Shown here one piece after another: positions 44,060-52,536 of a DNA stretch of 64,000 nucleotides. Both the position numbers and the translations under genes were made by a program. The DNA is from Tepidiforma sp. (GTDB lineage: Bacteria; Chloroflexota; Dehalococcoidia; Tepidiformales; Tepidiformaceae): positions 1,054,001-1,118,000 of the forward strand of contig BPIE01000001.1 in NCBI GenBank assembly GCA_026003935.1, given 5' to 3'. The notes under the pieces were generated by a model. The model was given only the letters and a program-made list of their open reading frames with translations. It did no database searches and was not told the origin of the DNA. Within the stretch, counting starts at the first letter, position 1. Each line of letters starts with the position of its first letter.

Positions 44060-44647
44060 TCAGGAACGGAGGGCGCTGAGGAGCTCAACAGGGCCGGTGC
44101 TGACGTCGAGGGCGACGGTGCGAAGCTGGCGGCCGGCGAGCTCGGCGGCGAGAGCCTGGGGGAGGGCATCGAGCGCGGCAGCGAGGACAGCCCCGGCTGC
44201 GGCCCGGGGCGGCTGGCGCCGGATGAGGGCCGCGGTGCCGCCCCCGCGGCGTTCGAGGAGCGGGGCGGCGGCGTGGAGGGCGACGAGCGGGGCCGCGAGC
44301 CGGGCGCGGGCCGCGGGCAGCCACTCGTCGGGGGAGAACTCATCGAAGGGGATGTCGGGCAGGGGACCGGGGTCGACGACGACCGCGGCGAGGGGGCCGA
44401 ACCGGTCTTCGAGCTCGGCGAGGAAGGCGCTTGCGGCGGCGGGATCGGCGGCGTCGAGGACCCGGTGGAGATGGTCTTCGCCGAGGACCCACAGCTCGTT
44501 GGCGATGCTGGCGGTGGCGAACTCCTCGGCCTGCACGGGGGCGAGCGTGGCGAGCCCGAGCGGATGGCCGGCCTCGGCGAGGGCGAGGGCGAGGCCGCGG
44601 AGGGGTTCGCCGCCGGGGCCGAAGAGTGCGATGGGCCCGGCGCTCAT
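44060..44647 (-). CDS. Degenerate SDR-like Rossmann protein
   Basis: 195 residues. It keeps the outline of an SDR: IALFGPGGEPLRGLALALAEAGHPLGLATL at the nucleotide site, FGPLAAVVVDPGPLPDIPFDEFSPDEW in the NNAG region, and a C-terminal LRTVALDVSTGP. But GxxxGxG is changed to GPGGEPLRG and there is no Tyr-x3-Lys. It is therefore unlikely to be an active dehydrogenase. It overlaps the small membrane-protein gene as ATGA. Function unknown. Confidence 0.6.
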   Translation of the reverse strand: MSAGPIALFGPGGEPLRGLALALAEAGHPLGLATLAPVQAEEFATASIANELWVLGEDHLHRVLDAADPAAASAFLAELEDRFGPLAAVVVDPGPLPDIPFDEFSPDEWLPAARARLAAPLVALHAAAPLLERRGGGTAALIRRQPPRAAAGAVLAAALDALPQALAAELAGRQLRTVALDVSTGPVELLSALRS

Positions 44648-44868
44648 CGGACGACCACCAGGAGCATGGGGAGGATGAGCGCGATGACGATGAGGAGGGC
44701 GCCGGCGAGGAGGATGGTGTTCCAGTCGCGGGACTTGAGGCGGCCGCTGTAGTACTGCTCCTCCCAGGAGCCGTCCATCAGGTCTCTGTCGCGTTCGTCG
44801 GGGCCGAGGTCGCGGTCGTCGGCGCGGGGCTGGCCGAGCGGGATGCGGTCGTCATCGTCGGGGTGCAC
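44644..44868 (-). CDS. Small C-terminally anchored membrane protein
   Basis: 74 residues from the GTG at 44868: an acidic soluble part (VHPDDDDRIPLGQPRADDRDLGPDERDRDL), then YYSGRLKSRDWNTILLAGALLIVIALILPMLLVVVR with one membrane helix at the C-terminus. The 109-aa track ORF begins upstream of the promoter. First gene of a pair with the degenerate SDR. No family recognised. Confidence 0.7.
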   Translation of the reverse strand: MHPDDDDRIPLGQPRADDRDLGPDERDRDLMDGSWEEQYYSGRLKSRDWNTILLAGALLIVIALILPMLLVVVR

Positions 44869-44874
44869 GGGTCG

Positions 44875-44880
44875 ATGGTA
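44875..44880 (-). promoter_or_regulatory. -10 element of small membrane protein, leaderless
   Basis: TACCAT on the minus strand, 6 nt from the GTG at 44868, the same hexamer and spacing as for the PIG-L gene. Confidence 0.45.
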
Positions 44881-44899
44881 GCGCAGTGCGGGGGTGCGG

Positions 44900-45802
44900 T
44901 CAGACGAGGCGACCGTGCTCATCGCGGATTTCGGGGCCTTCGACGCGGGCGCGGCCGTCGCCAAATTTTGCATCGCGCCAGTGGAGGGCGGCTTTGAGGC
45001 CCTGTTCGGCAGCGATGCGGCCGAACTCGCGGACGGAGGGTGCGAGGTGGGCGCGGGCGTCGTTTTCGGCGCCGAGGCGCTGCATGGTGCGGGCGCCCAT
45101 GAGCTCGAGGGCCAGGTTGACGATGCGTTTGTTGGCGCTGAGGAGCTCGGCGTCGATCATGGCCATGCGGTCGACGAGGCCTTCGACTTCCTGCTGGAGG
45201 AGGTTGGCTGGGACAGCCTTGAGGACGAGGCCGATCTTTGCGGCCTCGGCGCCGGTGATGGTGTCGCCGGTGAGGAAGAGGCGCTTGGCCCACTGCGGGC
45301 CGCAGTGGTAGACCCACATCTGGTTGGGGAGGGAGCCCATGGCGCGGGCGGGCGGGAAGCCGATGGTGGCGTCTTCGGCGGCGATGACGATGTCGCAGAG
45401 GAAGGCGATATCGGTGCCGCCGGCGAGGCAGTAGCCGTGGACCTGGGCGACGACGGGCTTGTGCATGTCGAAGATGGCCATGCGGAGGCGCTGGGCGCGT
45501 TCGAGCTGCCAGGCGTCGTCGTCGAAGGTGCGGGCGCCGCGGTAGACGGCGGTGTAGTGGTCGCCTTCGGGGGCAGGGCGGCGGCTGCCGAGGGGGGTGA
45601 GGTCGTAGCCGGCGGAGAAGGCGCGGCCGGCGCCGCGGATGATGACGGCGTGGACGCGGGTGTCGTTGTCGGCCTCCCAGAGGGCGTCGTGGAGCTCCTG
45701 CTGGAGTTCGAGGCTGAGGGCGTTGAGCTTTTCGGGGCGGTTGAGGGTAATGCGGGCGCGGCCGCGTTCGACCTCGTAGAGGATGGTGCGGTAGTCGTGC
45801 AT
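44900..45802 (-). CDS. Enoyl-CoA hydratase/isomerase (crotonase) family protein
   Basis: 300 residues with crotonase fold: RARITLNRPEKLNALSLELQQEL, the oxyanion-hole region AGRAFSAGYDL and VHGYCLAGGTDIAFLCDIVIAAEDATIGFPPARAMGSLP. The two catalytic glutamates of classical hydratases are replaced (GGTD for GGCE; PPARAMG for PE.xxG), so hydratase activity is doubtful; another crotonase reaction is possible. ATG at 45802 with GGAGG upstream and TATACT as a leadered -10. A CoA-transferase gene lies upstream on the same strand. Confidence 0.85.
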   Translation of the reverse strand: MHDYRTILYEVERGRARITLNRPEKLNALSLELQQELHDALWEADNDTRVHAVIIRGAGRAFSAGYDLTPLGSRRPAPEGDHYTAVYRGARTFDDDAWQLERAQRLRMAIFDMHKPVVAQVHGYCLAGGTDIAFLCDIVIAAEDATIGFPPARAMGSLPNQMWVYHCGPQWAKRLFLTGDTITGAEAAKIGLVLKAVPANLLQQEVEGLVDRMAMIDAELLSANKRIVNLALELMGARTMQRLGAENDARAHLAPSVREFGRIAAEQGLKAALHWRDAKFGDGRARVEGPEIRDEHGRLV

Positions 45803-45862
45803 GCTGCTGCCTCCGTGCGGGGGAGTATAGCCCGCGGGGGGAGGCAGCAGCGGTGGGGACGG

Positions 45863-47191
45863 TCAGACGGTGATGCCGTAGAGGCGCTGGGCCTCTTTTT
45901 TGAGCTCGGCGCGGAAGTCGGGGTGGGCGACGGAGATCATCTCGCCGATGCGCTCGCGGATGGATTTGCCGGTGAGCTTCGCGATGCCCTGTTCGGTGAC
46001 GACGTAATCGACGAAGCCGCGGTGGACGGTGACGACGGTTCCCGGGGGGTGGCCGCCGACGATGCGGGTGTGGCGGGTGTCGCCGATGAGCGAGCTGGAC
46101 GGCAGGACGATGACGGAGCCGTTCGCCGCGGTCGAGGCGCCGACGGCGAAGACGGCCTGTCCGCCGGTCCCGGAGTAGAGGAGGTTCGCCTGCGTCTCGG
46201 AGGAGACGTTGCCGGTAAGGTCGACGGCCATGGCGTTGTTGACGGCGATGAAGTTTTCGATCTGGAGAAGGAGGCGGATGTCGTCGGTGTGGGTGAAGTC
46301 GTAGAGCTCGTAGGTGTCGTTGCCGTCGATGCGGGCGAGGTCTTCGGGTGGGACCTGTCCGAGGGCGCTGGCGACGATTTTTCCGACGTGGTGGGGCTTG
46401 TTTCGGCCGGTGATGACGCCCTTTTCGACGAGGTCGGGGATGCCGCCGGGGAGGAGTTCGGTGTGGACGCCGAGGTCGTGCTTTTCTTCGAGGAAGACGG
46501 GGAGCGCGGCGGAGACGTCGCCGATGCCGAACTGGAGGGTGGCGCCGTCGTAGACGATTTCGTTGGCGACGAGGGTGCAGATGACGTTGGCGGCGAGCTC
46601 GGTTTCTTCGGTGCGGGGCGGGATGGGGGCTGCGGCGGGCGGAAGGGTGTATTCGCAGACGCGGGCGAAGCGGCTGATGTGGATGCGGTTGCCGCCGCCG
46701 GTGCGGATGAAGTTTTCATGGATTTCACCGACGAGCGTGCCGGCGATGCTGGCGACGGTGGGGCCGAAGAAGACGCCGGAGCCGAAGGAGCACCAGCCGT
46801 CTTCGTCGGGGGGTGAGATGGGGATGAGGGCGACGTCGAGCCGGTCGAGCCCGGGGGGCATTTTGCCCTCGCGGAAGCGGGAGACGGGGACGTATTCGAT
46901 ACGGCCTTCGCGGGCGGCCTTGCGGTCGAAGGGGCTGCAGTAGCCGGTGATGACCTTCCAGTTCTGGAGGACTTCGGGGCGGTCCCAGTTGAAGGGGGAG
47001 AGGAAGTTGACGATGGTGACGTCCCTGAGCTGGCCGGCGCGGGCGGCGAGGGCCGCGCAGAGCTGGGGCGGGACGGACGTCCAACCGCCGGTCCAGACCC
47101 AGTCGCCATCCTTGACGACGGCGACGGCTTCTTCGGGGGAGACGAGTTTATCGGCGACGAGCTCGCGCCAGTTTGGTGCCGTAGGCTTCAC
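45863..47191 (-). CDS. Acetyl-CoA hydrolase/CoA-transferase family protein
   Basis: 442 residues with both lobes: VSPEEAVAVVKDGDWVWTGGWTSVPPQLCAALAARAG and TLQFGIGDVSAALPVFLEEKHDLGVHTELLPGGIPDLVEKGVITG, then YSGTGGQAVFAVGASTAANG, HRGFVDYVVTEQGIAKLTGKSIRERI. Related to, but clearly diverged from, the one at 40871. The first half of the family site has VHTELLPGG with the Glu that forms the glutamyl-CoA intermediate. GTG start at 47191 with GGAGGT upstream. Sixty bp separate it from the crotonase gene, so likely one operon. Confidence 0.88.
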   Translation of the reverse strand: MKPTAPNWRELVADKLVSPEEAVAVVKDGDWVWTGGWTSVPPQLCAALAARAGQLRDVTIVNFLSPFNWDRPEVLQNWKVITGYCSPFDRKAAREGRIEYVPVSRFREGKMPPGLDRLDVALIPISPPDEDGWCSFGSGVFFGPTVASIAGTLVGEIHENFIRTGGGNRIHISRFARVCEYTLPPAAAPIPPRTEETELAANVICTLVANEIVYDGATLQFGIGDVSAALPVFLEEKHDLGVHTELLPGGIPDLVEKGVITGRNKPHHVGKIVASALGQVPPEDLARIDGNDTYELYDFTHTDDIRLLLQIENFIAVNNAMAVDLTGNVSSETQANLLYSGTGGQAVFAVGASTAANGSVIVLPSSSLIGDTRHTRIVGGHPPGTVVTVHRGFVDYVVTEQGIAKLTGKSIRERIGEMISVAHPDFRAELKKEAQRLYGITV

Positions 47192-47261
47192 CGGTTCGAC
47201 CTCCGACGGGGGACTGGCGGAGATGATACGGGAGGCGGCGACGGGGAGAGGCGGAGCAGGG

Positions 47262-47801
47262 TCAGCCTGCGGCAGCGAGGATGCTGTCGTTCCAGCCGGG
47301 GACGAACTTCCGCCAGGCCTCTTCGCTTTCGAGGTAAGGGAAGAAGGCGTGATAGATGCTGACGCGGGGCGCGGCGGGCTCGCGGAGGAGGGTCATGCGG
47401 GCTTCCTGGGGGGTGCGGCCGGCTTTCTTGTGATTGCAGGCGCGGCAGGCGGCAACGAGGTTTTCCCAGGTGTGGGGGCCGCCGCGGTGGCGGGGAATGA
47501 CGTGGTCGAGGGTGAGGTCGCGCGTCTGGCGGCCGCAGTAGACGCACTGCCAGCCGTCGCGCTGGAAGATTTCCCGGCGGGTGAGGCGCACCTTGGGGCG
47601 CGGCCGGCGAACCATGTGGACGAGACGGATGACGGAGGGGAGGGCGAGGGTGGAGCGGGCGGTGTGGAGGACCGCACGGGCGGTTTCGATGACTTCAGCT
47701 TTGCCGCGAAGGACGAGGACGATGGCGCGCCGCACGGAGCAGACGTTGAGCGGCTCGTAGTTCTGGTTCAGGACCAGGACGGCTATGCCATCTATCCCCA
47801 T
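47262..47801 (-). CDS. HNH endonuclease family protein
   Basis: 179 residues. N-terminal VLVLNQNYEPLNVCSVRRAIVLVLRGKAEVIE is a conserved start of this chromosomal HNH family. The nuclease core is CVYCGRQTRDLTLDHVIPRHRGGPHTWENLVAACRACNHKKAG, with two CxxC zinc knuckles and the DH...N...H set. These genes are common housekeeping-type HNH proteins, not homing enzymes; the role is unknown. The upstream methyltransferase frame runs 107 bp into it. Confidence 0.9.
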   Translation of the reverse strand: MGIDGIAVLVLNQNYEPLNVCSVRRAIVLVLRGKAEVIETARAVLHTARSTLALPSVIRLVHMVRRPRPKVRLTRREIFQRDGWQCVYCGRQTRDLTLDHVIPRHRGGPHTWENLVAACRACNHKKAGRTPQEARMTLLREPAAPRVSIYHAFFPYLESEEAWRKFVPGWNDSILAAAG

Positions 47802-49119
47802 CGAAGGGCCCCCGGCCTGCCTTTGGGGGATCGTAGCAAAGCTGGAGAAGGGTCAGCAATTGCGGGATGTTAACCGTCCGGGCCGCATTTATGTCGTCTG
47901 TCACGCGATGGACGTCGACGCCGCTTTCGGTATCGAGGCGGATGTGGAGGGGGTTGCCGGGTTCGAAGTCGGCGGAGAGGGGGATGGTGACATCGGTCCA
48001 GCTGCCGGGGGGAACGTCGAAGGGCGCGGAGCCGAGGAGGACCAGGTTGCCGCCGTTGTCGTGCCATGCCTGGGCTTCGCCGCGGCCGTTGGCGAGGGTG
48101 ACCACGGCGGCGGTCCGGGGTCCGGGGACGAGGAGGTAGATGTCGCCGACCTGGCCCGAGCGGCGGAACTCCCGGCCGGAGGCGTCGCGCTCGAGGCTGT
48201 GCCAACCCATGGCGATGTGGGGAACCTCGTTGATGCCGAAGGTGACTTCGGCGTCGCGGGGGGCCATGTAGAAGCTGAGGTGGCCCATATCGAAGAGGCC
48301 TTCGGGGAAGTGCCAGCGGAAGGGAGCGGAGGTCTTCCGGGCGCGGACGAAGAGGTGGTAGCGGTAGTGGCCGCCGGTGATGCGGGCGGCGACGTTGTTC
48401 ATGAGCCAGCGGAAGATGCGGCGGTTGCGGCTGGCGGGCGGGTAGATGTCGATGTCGGCGGCGCGGTCGATGGCGTAGCCGCAGCCTTCGAGGAGGCCGG
48501 TGAGCTCGGCGAGGGTGTATTCGCGGCTGTGGCGGGAGCCCTTGAGGGGTGCGCCGAGGTGGTACGGGTCGTAGATGTTGCGGCCGGCGAGGAAGTTGGC
48601 GATGGAGTCGGCGCGGGAGGCGTTGGGAGTGGAGATGACGAGCGCGCCGCCGGGTTTCAGGACGCGGTGGATTTCGGCGAGGGTGTGGACGGGGTTCTCG
48701 GTCAGGTGTTCGATGACTTCGCACCAGGTAACGAGGTCGAAGGAGTTGTCGGGGTAGGGGAAGCGGTCGGCTTCGGCGTTGAAGCAGGTGCAGACGAATT
48801 CGTGGGATTCGCCGAATTCGGGGCTTTCGAGCACCTGCCGGAGTTCGGGGCGGCCGTCGGCGGCGTAGCCGGTGAGCGAGAGGTCGTAGTTGCGGAAGCG
48901 CTGGAGGAGGAGGGTGATGTGGAAGGGCGGGCTGCCGAGCTCGAGCGCGCGGCCGCGCTCCCGGGGGTTGGGGACGAAGCGCAGGACCTGCCGCCAGAGG
49001 GGGAGCCCGCCTTCGACGAGGACGCGGTGGACCTCTTCGTTGCGGAAAGGCCAGCGGAAGCTGAGGAGGTAGCGCTTCAGCGACTCCGGGTCGCGCTCGG
49101 AGACCGGGGGCGTCTGCAT
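47695..49119 (-). CDS. SAM methyltransferase with C-terminal sugar-like or beta domain
   Basis: 474 residues. An N-terminal helical region (ESLKRYLLSFRWPFRNEEVHRVLVEGG) precedes a class I methyltransferase: GRALELGSPPFHITLLLQRF, DNSFDLVTWCEVIEHLTENPVHTLAEIHRVLKPGGALVISTPN. From about residue 285 a separate beta-rich segment follows (MGHLSFYMAPRDAEVTFGINEVPHIAMGWHSLE...). This layout is seen in methyltransferases of glycan clusters. The last ~35 residues overlap the HNH gene in another frame and look non-native (RLLRAARHRPRPSRQS), so a stop may have been lost. ATG at 49119. Confidence 0.78.
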   Translation of the reverse strand: MQTPPVSERDPESLKRYLLSFRWPFRNEEVHRVLVEGGLPLWRQVLRFVPNPRERGRALELGSPPFHITLLLQRFRNYDLSLTGYAADGRPELRQVLESPEFGESHEFVCTCFNAEADRFPYPDNSFDLVTWCEVIEHLTENPVHTLAEIHRVLKPGGALVISTPNASRADSIANFLAGRNIYDPYHLGAPLKGSRHSREYTLAELTGLLEGCGYAIDRAADIDIYPPASRNRRIFRWLMNNVAARITGGHYRYHLFVRARKTSAPFRWHFPEGLFDMGHLSFYMAPRDAEVTFGINEVPHIAMGWHSLERDASGREFRRSGQVGDIYLLVPGPRTAAVVTLANGRGEAQAWHDNGGNLVLLGSAPFDVPPGSWTDVTIPLSADFEPGNPLHIRLDTESGVDVHRVTDDINAARTVNIPQLLTLLQLCYDPPKAGRGPFDGDRWHSRPGPEPELRAAQRLLRAARHRPRPSRQS

Positions 49120-49165
49120 GGGAGTTGCATTCTGCCGGATGGGCGGGCGGGCGTCCAAGGGCGGG

Positions 49166-49171
49166 TATGCT
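49166..49171 (+). promoter_or_regulatory. -10 element of PHP gene, leaderless
   Basis: TATGCT followed by GGAGGG and the GTG at 49178. The intervening GGAGGG would be lost from the transcript if transcription starts at the GTG. Confidence 0.45.
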
Positions 49172-49177
49172 GGAGGG

Positions 49178-50221
49178 GTGGAACCGGCCCGTGCGCTGCG
49201 GCGGATTGCGTTTTTGCTCGAGCGGGCGAACGAGCCGGAGTTTCGCGTGCGGGCCTTTCGGCGGGCAGCGGCGGTGGTCGACGAGCTCGGGCCGGAAGAG
49301 ACGGCGCGCCGGGCATCGCTCGGGACGCTGACCTCGTTGAAGGGCATCGGCGAGGTGACGGCGCGCGTCATCGAAGAGGCCGTGCGGGGGGAAGTGCCCG
49401 GATACCTCGTGCGGCTCGAGGCCGAACAGGCGGCGCGGTGGGGGCCGGGGCACGGCGGGGCGCTGCGGGCGCTGCTGCGGGGCGATTGCCACGTGCATTC
49501 GAACTGGTCGGATGGGGGCAGCCCGATCCGGGAGATGGCGGAGGCCGCGCGGGAGCTCGGCCACGAGTACATGGTGCTGACGGACCATTCGCCGCGTCTG
49601 CGGGTGGCCAACGGGCTGAGCGCGGAGCGGCTGCGGGAGCAGCTGCAGGTCGTCGCGGAGCTGAACCGGGAGCTGGCGCCGTTCCGCATCCTGGCGGGAA
49701 TCGAGGTGGATATCCTCGACGATGGGGGGCTCGACCAGGAGGCGGAGCTGCTCGGTGAGCTGGATGTGGTGGTGGGGAGCGTGCACAGCAAGCTGCGGAT
49801 GCCGGCTCCGGAGATGACGGCCCGGATGCTGGCGGCGGTGGAGAACCCGCACCTCGATATCCTCGGGCACTGCACGGGGCGGTACGTGCTCGGGAAGCAG
49901 CGGCCGGAATCGGAGTTCGATGCGGAGGCGGTGTTCGCGGCGTGTGCGCGGCTGGGGAAGGCGGTGGAGATCAACTCGCGGGTGGAACGGCTGGACCCGC
50001 CGCGGCGGCTGCTGCGGCTGGCGAACGAGCTGGGGTGCCTCTTCGCGATCGATTCGGATGCGCACGCGCCGGGGCAGCTCGACTGGCTCTCGAACGGGAC
50101 CGAGCGGGCGGAGGCGTGCGGCGTGCCGGCGGAGCGCATTGTGAATACGTGGCCGGCGGAGCGGCTGCTGGCGTGGGCGCGGGCCCACGCGCCCGGGCGG
50201 GCAATAGGCGAGGAAAGGTAA
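49178..50221 (+). CDS. PHP-domain phosphoesterase with N-terminal HhH region (PolX-like)
   Basis: 347 residues. The N-terminus has the helix-hairpin-helix pattern of family X polymerases (LTSLKGIGEVTARVIEEAVRGEVPGYLVRLE). The PHP domain carries metal ligands DCHVHSNWSDGGSPIREMAEAA, VLTDHSPRL, AGIEVDILDDGGLDQEAELLGELDVVVGSVHSKL, DILGHCTGR and IDSDAHAPG. There is no polymerase palm, so it is a free-standing PHP protein, probably a DNA-end or nucleotide phosphatase/exonuclease. GTG 49178 is chosen by -10 spacing; the track adds 20 residues. Confidence 0.9.
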   Translation: MEPARALRRIAFLLERANEPEFRVRAFRRAAAVVDELGPEETARRASLGTLTSLKGIGEVTARVIEEAVRGEVPGYLVRLEAEQAARWGPGHGGALRALLRGDCHVHSNWSDGGSPIREMAEAARELGHEYMVLTDHSPRLRVANGLSAERLREQLQVVAELNRELAPFRILAGIEVDILDDGGLDQEAELLGELDVVVGSVHSKLRMPAPEMTARMLAAVENPHLDILGHCTGRYVLGKQRPESEFDAEAVFAACARLGKAVEINSRVERLDPPRRLLRLANELGCLFAIDSDAHAPGQLDWLSNGTERAEACGVPAERIVNTWPAERLLAWARAHAPGRAIGEER

Positions 50222-50294
50222 AGCGGGAGGCGGCGGACGAAGGGTCCGTTTCGGCGAGCGCCGCCGGGGCGCCGGGGCGGAGCGGGGAGGGCGG

Positions 50295-51161
50295 CTAGGG
50301 CCGGGCCGGTTTGCGGGCGCGGACGGCGTACATCTGGGGGAAGGACGGGACGCCGGGGGGAAGCCGGAACCGCCGGTGCTCGTCCATGACGGCGATATCG
50401 AAGAAGCGGCAGCCGTTGGCGTAGTCGTATTCGCGGAAGACTTCGAGGAGAAGCCCTGCCTCGATGAGCGCCGTGATGACGTCGGCGGTGCCGTGGGCGA
50501 ATTCGGCGCCGGGCGCGGGATTGCGGAAGTCGGCCACGCCTTCCTGGTAGCCCCAGGGCACCAGTCCTTCGCGCGAGACGGCGACGTAGTCGCCGACGCC
50601 GCCGTCGAGGAAGGGCTCGGGCGACCGGTAGGGCCAGGTGAGCTGGAGGCGGTTGTCGAACATCGAGGCGAAGGGATGGAACTCGACGAGGACGAAGGCG
50701 CCCCCGGGGGCGAGCACGGCGGCGATGCCGCGGGCCCAGGCCTCGAGGTCGGAGAGCCAGCAGATGGCGCCGTAGGAGGAGAAGGCGAGGTCGAACTGCT
50801 CGCCGCGGGCGGCCGCGGCTTCGAACCAGTCGTAGATGTCGGCGCGGACGAATTCGGCGGCGATGCCGGTTTCGCGGGAGAGGTCGCGGGCGAAGGCGAT
50901 GGCTTCGTCGGAGATGTCGACGCCGGTGACGCGCGCGCCGAGACGGGCGAGCGAGAGGGTGTCCTGCCCGGCGTTGCACTGGAGGTGGACGAGCCGGCGG
51001 CCGGCGAGCTCGCCGAGCAGTTCGAGCTCCTCAGGGAAGAGGGTGGAGCCGCCGCTGCGGAAGAATGCCGCCTGGTCGCCTTTGTGACTGTTATGGGCGC
51101 GGGTTGCTTCGTTCCAGGAGCGGCGGTTGAGCTCGTGGAGGTCGCGGCGAGGCATGGCCAT
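50295..51161 (-). CDS. Class I SAM-dependent methyltransferase
   Basis: 288 residues. RRLVHLQCNAGQDTLSLARLGARVTGVDISDEAIAFARDLSRETG is motif I, then FDLAFSSYGAICWLSDLEAWARGIAAVLAPGGAFVLVEFHPF. The HLQCNAGQDTLSLAR form is typical of a family of uncharacterised methyltransferases. ATG 51161 (MAMPRRDL); TTACAA seven nt upstream may be its -10, nearly leaderless. It follows the tetrapyrrole operon but has its own promoter. Confidence 0.88.
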   Translation of the reverse strand: MAMPRRDLHELNRRSWNEATRAHNSHKGDQAAFFRSGGSTLFPEELELLGELAGRRLVHLQCNAGQDTLSLARLGARVTGVDISDEAIAFARDLSRETGIAAEFVRADIYDWFEAAAARGEQFDLAFSSYGAICWLSDLEAWARGIAAVLAPGGAFVLVEFHPFASMFDNRLQLTWPYRSPEPFLDGGVGDYVAVSREGLVPWGYQEGVADFRNPAPGAEFAHGTADVITALIEAGLLLEVFREYDYANGCRFFDIAVMDEHRRFRLPPGVPSFPQMYAVRARKPARP

Positions 51162-51198
51162 AGGCTGGTTGTAACACAATCGTAACGTGTGCGCCGCG

Positions 51199-51636
51199 TC
51201 AGGCGGGCTCGGGCGGCCCCGGTTCGATGACCGCGAACGACCAGCCAAGGGCGGCGTAGCGGGCGAGGAGGTTCTCGGCGAGGACACGGACGAGCTGGGG
51301 CAGGGTCTCGGGGAGCGCGGGCCGGGCATCGGCAGTGATGACGTGGGCGCGCCCGCGGTGCTCGCGGCCGTTGAGCCAGTAGCGGACGGAAGGGTTGGCG
51401 CGTGCGTTGCGGACCCAGTGCGAGTGCGGGCGGACGGTGGCAACGACGAGGCAGCGGTCGATGAGGGAGGCGAGGAGGGGCGTGCGGCGGGGGAGGCCGG
51501 AACGGCGCCCGGTCGTTTCGAGCACGATGAGGCCGCAGGGGATGAGGCAGGGGCCGCCGAGGCCTGCGCGAACGGCGGGCTCGACGAAGGCGTTGAGCGC
51601 CCGGAAGAAGTCGCGTTCGGCGGCGCGGAAGTCCAC
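51199..51636 (-). CDS. Deazaflavin (F420)-dependent nitroreductase-family protein (DDN-like)
   Basis: 145 residues with the DDN/PNPOx-like pattern: ETTGRRSGLPRRTPLLASLIDRCLVVATVRPHSHWVRNARANPSVRYWLNGREHRGRAHV. Relatives use F420H2 or bind other flavins in lipid or quinone reduction. GTG start at 51636, 6 bp after hemC, so probably the last gene of the tetrapyrrole operon. Its tie to heme synthesis is unknown. Confidence 0.78.
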   Translation of the reverse strand: MDFRAAERDFFRALNAFVEPAVRAGLGGPCLIPCGLIVLETTGRRSGLPRRTPLLASLIDRCLVVATVRPHSHWVRNARANPSVRYWLNGREHRGRAHVITADARPALPETLPQLVRVLAENLLARYAALGWSFAVIEPGPPEPA

Positions 51637-51642
51637 GATGGG

Positions 51643-52536
51643 CTACCCGGCGGCGGCGCGGCCGAGGAGCTCGGCGGCGAGCTGGCGCCCGAGGCCGGCG
51701 GCGGTTTCGGCCGGGCCGGTGGTTTTCGAGCGGATGATACGGCCGCCGGGGGCGACGAGCGCGTGGAGCTTGAGTGTCGAGCCGAAGTGCTCGGCGTAGG
51801 CGGCGGCGGGGTAGCTGCAGCCGCCTTCGAGGGCGGCGAGGAAGGCGCGCTCGGCCGTGACGGCAAGGCGGATGGGGAGGTCGTCGACGAGGGCGAGGGC
51901 TTCGCGGGCGCGGGTGTCGTCGGTTCGGCATTCGACGGCGAGTGCGCCCTGGCCGGGCGCGGGAAGCATCTCTTCGAAGCCGAGCACTTCGCTGGCCTGG
52001 CGCTCGAGGCCGAGGCGGCGGAGACCTGCAACGGCGAGGACGGCGGCGTCGTATTCGCCCTCGCGCACCTTGCGGAGGCGGGTTTCGACGTTGCCGCGGA
52101 TGGGCCGAACCTGGAGGTCGGGGCGAATAGCGCGGAGCTGGGCTTCGCGGCGGGGGGAGCCGGTGCCGACGACCGCGCCGGGTGGGAGGCCCCGGAGGGG
52201 CGCGCCGGTGCGGGAGACGAGCGCGTCGCGCGGGTCTTCGCGGAAGGGGATGGCAGCGATGACGAGACCGGCCGGCCGGCCGGTGGGCAGGTCCTTGAGG
52301 CTGTGGACGGCGATATCGACATCGCCGCGCTGGAGAGCTTCCTGGATGGCGGTCGTAAACCAGCCGGGCCGTTCGCCCTCGGCGAGCGGGGTGGACTGGT
52401 CGCGGTCGCCGGCGGTGGCGATGGTGACGAGGTCGATGCGAAGACCGGGAATGGCGGCTTCGAGTCGCTCGGCGACGAGGCGTGATTGCGCGAGGGCGAG
52501 CTGGCTGCCGCGGGTGCCGAGCCGGAGTACGGTCAT
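51643..52536 (-). CDS. hemC: Porphobilinogen deaminase (hydroxymethylbilane synthase)
   Basis: 297 residues. Conserved LRLGTRGSQLALAQSRLVAERLE, VHSLKDLPTG, RIRGNVETRL-like RPIRGNVETRLRKVREGEYDAAVLAVAGLRRLGL, and the dipyrromethane attachment cysteine in LEGGCSYPAAAYAE. It joins four porphobilinogen into hydroxymethylbilane. The ATG overlaps the hemL stop as ATGA. Cytosolic, step three of tetrapyrrole synthesis in this operon. Confidence 0.96.
   Translation of the reverse strand: MTVLRLGTRGSQLALAQSRLVAERLEAAIPGLRIDLVTIATAGDRDQSTPLAEGERPGWFTTAIQEALQRGDVDIAVHSLKDLPTGRPAGLVIAAIPFREDPRDALVSRTGAPLRGLPPGAVVGTGSPRREAQLRAIRPDLQVRPIRGNVETRLRKVREGEYDAAVLAVAGLRRLGLERQASEVLGFEEMLPAPGQGALAVECRTDDTRAREALALVDDLPIRLAVTAERAFLAALEGGCSYPAAAYAEHFGSTLKLHALVAPGGRIIRSKTTGPAETAAGLGRQLAAELLGRAAAG

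Noticed and set aside
44894-46816. 640-aa plus-strand ORF
   Set aside because: Gly/Asp/Val-rich antisense of the crotonase and CoA-transferase genes, both of which have clear motifs on the minus strand.
47262-47801. Homing endonuclease or mobile intron
   Set aside because: The HNH protein belongs to a stand-alone chromosomal family. No intron, intein or inverted repeats flank it.
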